Source: Butyrivibrio sp. UBA3740 (lineage in GTDB: Bacteria; Bacillota; Clostridia; Lachnospirales; Lachnospiraceae). From it: DNA of 18,848 nucleotides. This document shows, in pieces, positions 14,930 to 18,848 of the stretch. The position numbers and the translations under genes are program-made. The notes below the pieces were generated by a model. That model worked only from the letters and a program-made list of their open reading frames with translations. It was not told the DNA's origin and searched no databases. The DNA is taken from the NCBI GenBank assembly GCA_002372465.1, contig DFGW01000016.1, forward strand, positions 1-18,848, written 5' to 3'. Every line of letters starts with the position of its first letter. The stretch's first letter is position 1.

Positions 14930-16261
14930 TCATCCGTTCCTTTCGGTTGAAATAATCATCCAGTTACCTTTGAAGTAGTAAATAACAAAAATAATAGAGC
15001 TCACTGACCATGTAAGTGGGTATGCCCAGAAGATCACGTTAACAACAGGTATTATCCGGACAATTATGGTTATGTAGGTTATTCGAAGCAGACACCAGCT
15101 CGAGAGCATAACGATCATGGGAATCGTAGTCTTGCCGGCGCCTCTGTAGATTCCTGCAAGGCAGTGGCTAAGGGCAAGAAGACAGAAAAACAAACTCTCA
15201 GTCTTTGCCTGGGTCGAACCTATCAAAAGAACCTCCGGGTCACTTGAGAATATCCTGAGAAAGACAGGTGCAAAGAAGAAACAGATAACTCCGATCACTT
15301 CGGCGCAGGTCACGCCAATAATACTACCGATGACAGAGCCTTTTTTAACTCTGTCTATTTTTCCGGCACCAATGTTCTGACTTACAAAGGTGGTGAGGGC
15401 CATGCACATGCAGGTTATGGGAAGGAACACAAAACCTTCCAGTTTGAAATAGCTTCCGCATCCTGCCATGGCAACTGAGCCAAAGGCATTTATGTTAGAC
15501 TGCACTACCACGTTTCCTATGGCGATAACGCTGTTCTGGATTCCTGTCGGGAAGCCTATCATCAGCTCTTTTTTCAGAGTGTCACCATGAATCCGCAGTT
15601 TCTTAAGATAAATCCTATGAGGGCCTTCAACCCTGGCAAGCTTGGAAAAGGCAAGGATCGCACTTACAAACTGTGCGATGATGGTGGCAAGTGCTGCACC
15701 TCCGATTCCAAATCCCAGAAACTTAACGAAAGCAATATCCAGAACTGTATTGAGAATTGTGCTGACGATCAGATAGTACAGAGGGCGTCTTGAATCCCCC
15801 ACTGCCTGAAATACGCCGCAGCAGGCACTATACAGAATATTTCCAAGACCTCCCAGGAAATATATCTTGAAGTAAAGAGTGGATCTTGGCATTACATCTG
15901 CAGGAGTTCCCATCCAGCCCAGGAGCTTAGGGGTGAAAAAATAGCCAAACACAGACATAAAAAGACCCATGATGATCGCAAAGGTTATTCCTGTGTGAGT
16001 TGCAACCGCTACTCCGTCATAGTCGCCTGCGCCGTATCTTTTACCGATAATGACGCTGTTGCCCATGAACAGGCCGTTTATAAAGCCTACCATCAAAAAG
16101 ATAAGGCTTCCTGTTGTACTTACCGCTGCCAATGCCTCTTTTCCCAGGACGTTTCCCACAACTACCGAGTCAACCACATTGTAGAGCTGCTGGAGAAGTT
16201 GTCCGAAGAACACCGGGATAGCAAACATTATCAGATTTTTGGTTATTGATCCTTGAGTCAT
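14930..16261 (-). CDS. MATE-family efflux transporter
   Basis: 443 residues, twelve predicted helices in two halves (second half starts near KKELMIGFPTGIQNSVIAIG, about 237). Family hallmarks are MTQGSITKNLIMFAIPVFFG, LLQQLYNVVDSVVVGNVLG and VSQNIGAGKIDRVKKG. It is of normal length and similar in its N-terminus to the MATE protein at 1562-2962, though clearly not a recent duplicate. The start codon has no good ribosome site; the 75-bp gap upstream holds a palindrome ATGATATCAT (16303-16312). The 4-bp gap to the symporter-like gene implies joint expression. Substrate unknown. Confidence 0.92.
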   Translation of the reverse strand: MTQGSITKNLIMFAIPVFFGQLLQQLYNVVDSVVVGNVLGKEALAAVSTTGSLIFLMVGFINGLFMGNSVIIGKRYGAGDYDGVAVATHTGITFAIIMGLFMSVFGYFFTPKLLGWMGTPADVMPRSTLYFKIYFLGGLGNILYSACCGVFQAVGDSRRPLYYLIVSTILNTVLDIAFVKFLGFGIGGAALATIIAQFVSAILAFSKLARVEGPHRIYLKKLRIHGDTLKKELMIGFPTGIQNSVIAIGNVVVQSNINAFGSVAMAGCGSYFKLEGFVFLPITCMCMALTTFVSQNIGAGKIDRVKKGSVIGSIIGVTCAEVIGVICFFFAPVFLRIFSSDPEVLLIGSTQAKTESLFFCLLALSHCLAGIYRGAGKTTIPMIVMLSSWCLLRITYITIIVRIIPVVNVIFWAYPLTWSVSSIIFVIYYFKGNWMIISTERNG

Positions 16262-16336
16262 AGTTGTTAATTATCTCATTTCTACTAAATCACTTTATAA
16301 CTATGATATCATGAATGCGAATAAAGAGAAAAAACC

Positions 16337-17032
16337 TCAGAAACTGTCGATGTTCACTGTAATTCTTCCCATCTTCAGGTTTTTCATAAGTTTTTCGTTT
16401 ATCTCCACCTTGTGCTGTGGCAGGATAACGCTCTGAAAATAATCTCCATCCCCGCTGAGCAATGCACTTGGCTCATCTTCATATCCTGAAAAATCGATGC
16501 CAAGTGCCAGATACCCGGCATATTTTGCAGCAAGCTTCTGTCTGCAAATCGCGGAATAGATAAGCGCCTCATTAAGTCCTGTTCTCTCCAGCTGGATGGC
16601 GCTCATTTTTTGGTATAGTTCTTTTGCTTCTGCCTTGGCAGCTTCTTCCTCCGATGAGGTTAACTCGGTTCCTTCCTCATGCGCTTCGCTATAATAAATC
16701 TCATGAGATAAGTACGTGTTTATCGCTGTTTTCATAGCCAGTTCACTGACAAACTGTGAATCAAGGCCGGCGGAAAAGTGTGTGTTCCACCAGTGCAGAT
16801 GGTCTTCAGGGTCATATATAAGGGCCTGCTTCTGGACGAATTCCTCAGTCGTGTATATATAATAGCCAAATTCACGGAGCGTCAATGTATCGCCGTCCAC
16901 AGAAATCAAAACCTCATCCAGGTGATCTTCATAATGAAAGGCTGTCACCGTCTTATAAATCTGTGCTCCGATGATTGCAATGACACTTACGATTGCTACT
17001 ATTATAATGATTTTTTTCTCATTCTTAGTCAT
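16337..17032 (-). CDS. Single-pass extracytoplasmic protein, PrsA/SurA N-domain-like
   Basis: 231 residues of uncertain function. One membrane helix at 8-26 (IIIIVAIVSVIAIIGAQIY) anchors an outside domain. Residues 42-70 (ISVDGDTLTLREFGYYIY) resemble the start of SurA/PrsA-type chaperone domains, and the remaining sequence is mostly helical with an acidic patch (SSEEEAAKAEAKELYQKM, about 126-143); the C-terminus INEKLMKNLKMGRITVNID also fits. No parvulin peptidyl-prolyl isomerase domain is visible, so it would be a chaperone-like domain without the enzyme. The ATG overlaps the stop of the MotA/ExbB-like gene by 4 bp with GGGAG inside that gene, so the two products are probably partners. The fold assignment is inference. 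Confidence 0.7.
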   Translation of the reverse strand: MTKNEKKIIIIVAIVSVIAIIGAQIYKTVTAFHYEDHLDEVLISVDGDTLTLREFGYYIYTTEEFVQKQALIYDPEDHLHWWNTHFSAGLDSQFVSELAMKTAINTYLSHEIYYSEAHEEGTELTSSEEEAAKAEAKELYQKMSAIQLERTGLNEALIYSAICRQKLAAKYAGYLALGIDFSGYEDEPSALLSGDGDYFQSVILPQHKVEINEKLMKNLKMGRITVNIDSF

Positions 17033-17502
17033 TCTCCCAGATCCATTTCTTCATTCATCTTCCGCTCCGCATTAATCCTCAGTGGAAGGAGCAGAAACTC
17101 GATAATAACAGCATAGAACCCTGCAAGAAAGCAAACAGCCAGATTAGGGCCTATGGTAGATGGATCATCCAGCCGTCCCATCAAAAGGACACCTGATATA
17201 ATAATAGCAAATAAAGCTCCGTATACAGTAAGTTTCTGGGCCGCGTCTACTGCCCCAATTATGTTTTTGAGCTCCAAAAGACTAAAGGGCCTGATGCCAA
17301 CAGAAAATGCTTTTATAAAATTCTTCCATTCCCCCATGATGAGCAGTCCCGGAACAAAGATCAGTACTATAAGAAGCAAAGACGGAAGATCAAAAAACCA
17401 TAAGGCGGCAGACATTCCCCAGCTACCGCCCAGAACGTTGATCATAAATACACCAATGAACAGTATCAATTCTCCAATTAAAACTAATCTTATATTTTTC
17501 AT
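17029..17502 (-). CDS. Small MotA/TolQ/ExbB-like membrane protein
   Basis: 157 residues with about four hydrophobic segments (5-25, 40-56, 91-109, 120-141). WFFDLPSLLLIVLIFVPG (35-52) matches the IDxPSLLIV signature at the start of MotA, and LLMGRLDDPSTIGPNLAV (106-123) matches the MotA/PomA segment with DDPxxIGPxMAVAL. It lacks most of the large cytoplasmic loop of true flagellar MotA (about 250-290 residues), and no flagellar genes are nearby. It overlaps a single-pass outer-face protein by 4 bp, echoing motor/ExbBD gene order. The start has AAAGGAG 8 bases upstream. A stator-like or proton-channel role is possible but unproven. Confidence 0.7.
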   Translation of the reverse strand: MKNIRLVLIGELILFIGVFMINVLGGSWGMSAALWFFDLPSLLLIVLIFVPGLLIMGEWKNFIKAFSVGIRPFSLLELKNIIGAVDAAQKLTVYGALFAIIISGVLLMGRLDDPSTIGPNLAVCFLAGFYAVIIEFLLLPLRINAERKMNEEMDLGE

Positions 17503-17523
17503 GGCAGGTCTCCTTTCAAATTA

Positions 17524-17544
17524 CAAATCACTTTGCCTGATTTG
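17524..17544. promoter_or_regulatory. Hairpin in the leader of the MotA-like gene
   Basis: CAAATCA (17524-17530) pairs with TGATTTG (17538-17544) around a 7-base loop; the outer TTCAAAT and ATTTGAA words could pair instead, close to the AAAGGAG ribosome site. A control of translation is possible. Confidence 0.3.
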
Positions 17545-17604
17545 AACCTACCACAAACATATAAGGAATGATATAGTACCTTTTTTATCCTAAGGCTCTT
17601 TGCT

Positions 17605-18372
17605 TTACTTGTACTCCCTCAGTATATCCAGCCCCAACAGCAGTGCCTTTTCATGAGAATCAGTTCCAAAATCTCTTGCATCGTACTCATGGACATTTGC
17701 CAGGGAATCAGCAGTAAACAGAAACTGCCCAAACTTCGCGCCACGTTTCCTGCAGCATGCTGCAAGTGCAGAGCACTCCATCTCCACCACCGAGCAGCCT
17801 TCCTCCAATCGGTACTTCACCATGTCTTTTGTCTCCCTGAAGAATCCATCCGTAGTCCAGGTAGTACATGTCGTAAAGGGAAGACCATGCCTGGCAAAAG
17901 AGCTCTCGATTGCTTCCAACGGTTCCTCGTCCAGCTCAATGTACCTTGAAGGCGGAAGATAGTGATAAGAAGTTCCCTCTGCCCTGAGTGCCTTTGTCGG
18001 AACAAGAAATGCGTTTTCGGGTATTTCTGCCAGCACTCCGCAGGAGCCAACAGCTATCACCTTTTTGCAGCCGCTGCTGACCAGGGTGTCCAGCACCTGA
18101 GTTGCGGAAGCTGAGCCTATCGGGGACTGCACAAGGCATATGTCTTCATTTTCTTCGTGAAGTACATACACACGGATATTGTGAGATACAGTTATCAGCT
18201 CTTTTACTATCTCAGCATTGTTGTCCCCGGCATACCTGTGAACTACCTCTCCGAGAAAAGCAAACAGGCATTTCTCAGGCAATTCGATTCCATCCATTTC
18301 ATGGTCCGGGACTATGACCTCCTTTGAAGCATCATCATACTCCAGTATTGGTATTTCGTTCTTTATGATCAT
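17605..18372 (-). CDS. Nucleoside phosphorylase (PNP/UDP family, uridine phosphorylase-like)
   Basis: 255 residues, cytoplasmic. It cleaves a nucleoside with phosphate to give base and ribose 1-phosphate (or a related N-glycosidic reaction). The family fold shows SPIGSASATQVLDTL (83-97, phosphate loop and early helix), VIAVGSCGVL (105-114), SVVEMECSALAACC (194-207, with the ribose-binding VEMEC motif) and FTADSLANVHE (219-229, base-recognition region). Length is normal. The start ATG has an AAGGAGG site directly after the stop codon of the upstream 48-codon gene, so the two are almost certainly cotranslated. Base preference cannot be read with confidence; a generic salvage role is the safest call. 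Confidence 0.88.
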   Translation of the reverse strand: MIIKNEIPILEYDDASKEVIVPDHEMDGIELPEKCLFAFLGEVVHRYAGDNNAEIVKELITVSHNIRVYVLHEENEDICLVQSPIGSASATQVLDTLVSSGCKKVIAVGSCGVLAEIPENAFLVPTKALRAEGTSYHYLPPSRYIELDEEPLEAIESSFARHGLPFTTCTTWTTDGFFRETKDMVKYRLEEGCSVVEMECSALAACCRKRGAKFGQFLFTADSLANVHEYDARDFGTDSHEKALLLGLDILREYK

Positions 18373-18383
18373 ACTATTCCTCC

Positions 18384-18530
18384 TTACTCAAATATATTTG
18401 CCATAAAATGCGTCTCAGCTGCAGATGCTTCCCTAAGAAGCTTTACCTTCATCGCATCCTCCGGACCTGCGCTCTTAATGGTAACCTCTCGTCCATCCGG
18501 TAAAAGATATTTCTGCTCCTTTATTCTCAT
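18384..18530 (-). CDS. 48-residue GNAT acetyltransferase N-terminal fragment
   Basis: A short open frame with a strong GGAGGTGGCT ribosome site and ATG (18528-18530), ending TAA at 18384-18386. The product begins MRIKEQKYLLPDGREVTIKS and continues AGPEDAMKVKLLREASAAET, which is the usual beginning of GNAT acetyltransferases (DGR-VTIR-A-PEDA...SAET-F). A full GNAT has about 150-180 residues, so the acetyl-CoA site is missing. Either this is a truncated remnant kept in the operon as a translation-coupling leader for the phosphorylase (gap 11 bp), or a small protein of its own. The reading frame is clean, which argues for some selection. Confidence 0.6.
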   Translation of the reverse strand: MRIKEQKYLLPDGREVTIKSAGPEDAMKVKLLREASAAETHFMANIFE

Positions 18531-18559
18531 AGCCACCTCCTAAAGTTCTTTTCATGTAT

Positions 18560-18600
18560 AAAATAAGGCCCCATCAAACTTATCGCTTGATGAGGCCCTG
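18560..18600 (-). terminator. Rho-independent terminator after the 37-codon gene
   Basis: On the minus strand GGCCTCATCAA (18587-18597) pairs with TTGATGGGGCC (18567-18577), an 11-bp stem with one G-U pair and a 9-base loop, followed by TTATTTTATA. It lies between the 37-codon gene and the GNAT-fragment/phosphorylase operon. Confidence 0.8.
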
Positions 18601-18627
18601 TAAACTATTTCAGTTATAAAGCACTAT

Positions 18628-18741
18628 CTATGCCTTACAAATAACCTTATCCTCATCACACATATCAAAAGCAAACCCCTGAATCATATTCACGGATGTC
18701 TCATTGACCATATATCTTGTGACGAGATTAAGTCTTGCCAT
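18628..18741 (-). CDS. 37-residue small protein of unknown function
   Basis: Start ATG at 18739-18741 with AAAGAGAG 4-10 bases upstream, stop TAG at 18628-18630. The product begins MARLNLVTRYMVNETSVNMI and ends with an acidic, cysteine-containing tail (FDMCDEDKVICKA); it has no signal peptide or membrane helix. Support comes from its setting: a consensus promoter 27 bases upstream and an intrinsic terminator 28 bases downstream make a complete small transcription unit. It may instead be a leader peptide controlling the downstream operon. I do not recognise the family. Confidence 0.6.
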   Translation of the reverse strand: MARLNLVTRYMVNETSVNMIQGFAFDMCDEDKVICKA

Positions 18742-18774
18742 AGCGTCTCTCTTTCTGAAAAATTATTAGTTGTA

Positions 18775-18810
18775 AGTATAATTGACAGAAAACTTACTGT
18801 CAATTATAAA
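18775..18810. promoter_or_regulatory. Palindromic bidirectional promoter/operator
   Basis: A perfect 12-bp inverted repeat, TATAATTGACAG (18777-18788) and CTGTCAATTATA (18797-18808), with an 8-base spacer. Minus strand: TTGACA (18798-18803), 17-base spacer, TATACT (18775-18780), reading into the 37-codon gene. Plus strand: TTGACA (18782-18787), 17-base spacer, TATAAA (18805-18810), reading out of the window. A dimeric repressor binding the palindrome would cover both. Confidence 0.7.
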
Positions 18811-18848
18811 TCTTTGGTTTTCTTCCTCCGGAACTTTTGTCGGAAAAA

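Noticed and set aside
18804..18848. Minus-strand C-terminal tail of a basic protein ending at TAA 18804-18806
   Set aside because: Fourteen in-frame codons (ending KKTKDL) to the window edge look like a basic protein tail, but this is too short to support and the stop falls within the palindromic promoter.

Overview
The window looks like chromosome of a fibre- or glycan-degrading Gram-positive anaerobe of the class Clostridia, most likely family Lachnospiraceae (Butyrivibrio-like). This is inferred from gene content and style: strong AGGAGG-type ribosome sites, several MATE transporters, a sorting signal of the APKTGD type, a class B-like sortase, glucuronate catabolism and cytoplasmic/surface glycoside hydrolases. 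No rRNA, tRNA, CRISPR array, phage gene or intact transposase was seen.

Left part (1-3953): the 5' part of uxuA (mannonate dehydratase, minus strand, running off the left edge) is divergent from an AraC-family regulator. That regulator converges with, and overlaps by 77 bp, a MATE efflux gene, which is itself divergent from a second AraC-family regulator. The layout is two regulator/target pairs back to back.

Convergent gap (3954-4776, 823 bp): no convincing gene, but dense structure. Two homologous ~190-bp nested palindromes lie in opposite orientation, each starting about 45 bp past the stop codon of the neighbouring gene. Their stem sequences differ between copies while remaining paired, and each has a U-tract after an inner stem when read away from its gene. 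Between them are degenerate 53-54-bp tandem repeats.

Middle (4777-11102, minus strand): a cytoplasmic GH5-type glycosidase with its own operator-like promoter region, preceded by a 1720-residue surface protein. This giant carries a signal peptide, acidic low-complexity blocks, Ig-like and InlB-type repeat domains, an APKTGD sorting signal with its membrane helix, a short basic loop, another helix and then a complete sortase domain (H1604, C1698, R1705). Substrate and sortase therefore appear to be one polypeptide.

Right part (11221-18530, minus strand): a closely packed series. In transcription order: a 48-codon GNAT-like fragment, a nucleoside phosphorylase, a small MotA/ExbB-like membrane protein overlapping a single-pass extracytoplasmic protein, a MATE transporter, a divergent dicarboxylate-symporter-like protein with an extra N-terminal domain, an esterase-like alpha/beta hydrolase, a GH114-like lipoprotein and a YgjP-like metallopeptidase. 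Several junctions are 4-bp overlaps or gaps under 25 bp, suggesting coupled translation. At the right edge a 37-codon small gene has a consensus promoter embedded in a perfect palindrome that also forms a consensus promoter on the other strand; the small gene is followed by an intrinsic terminator.
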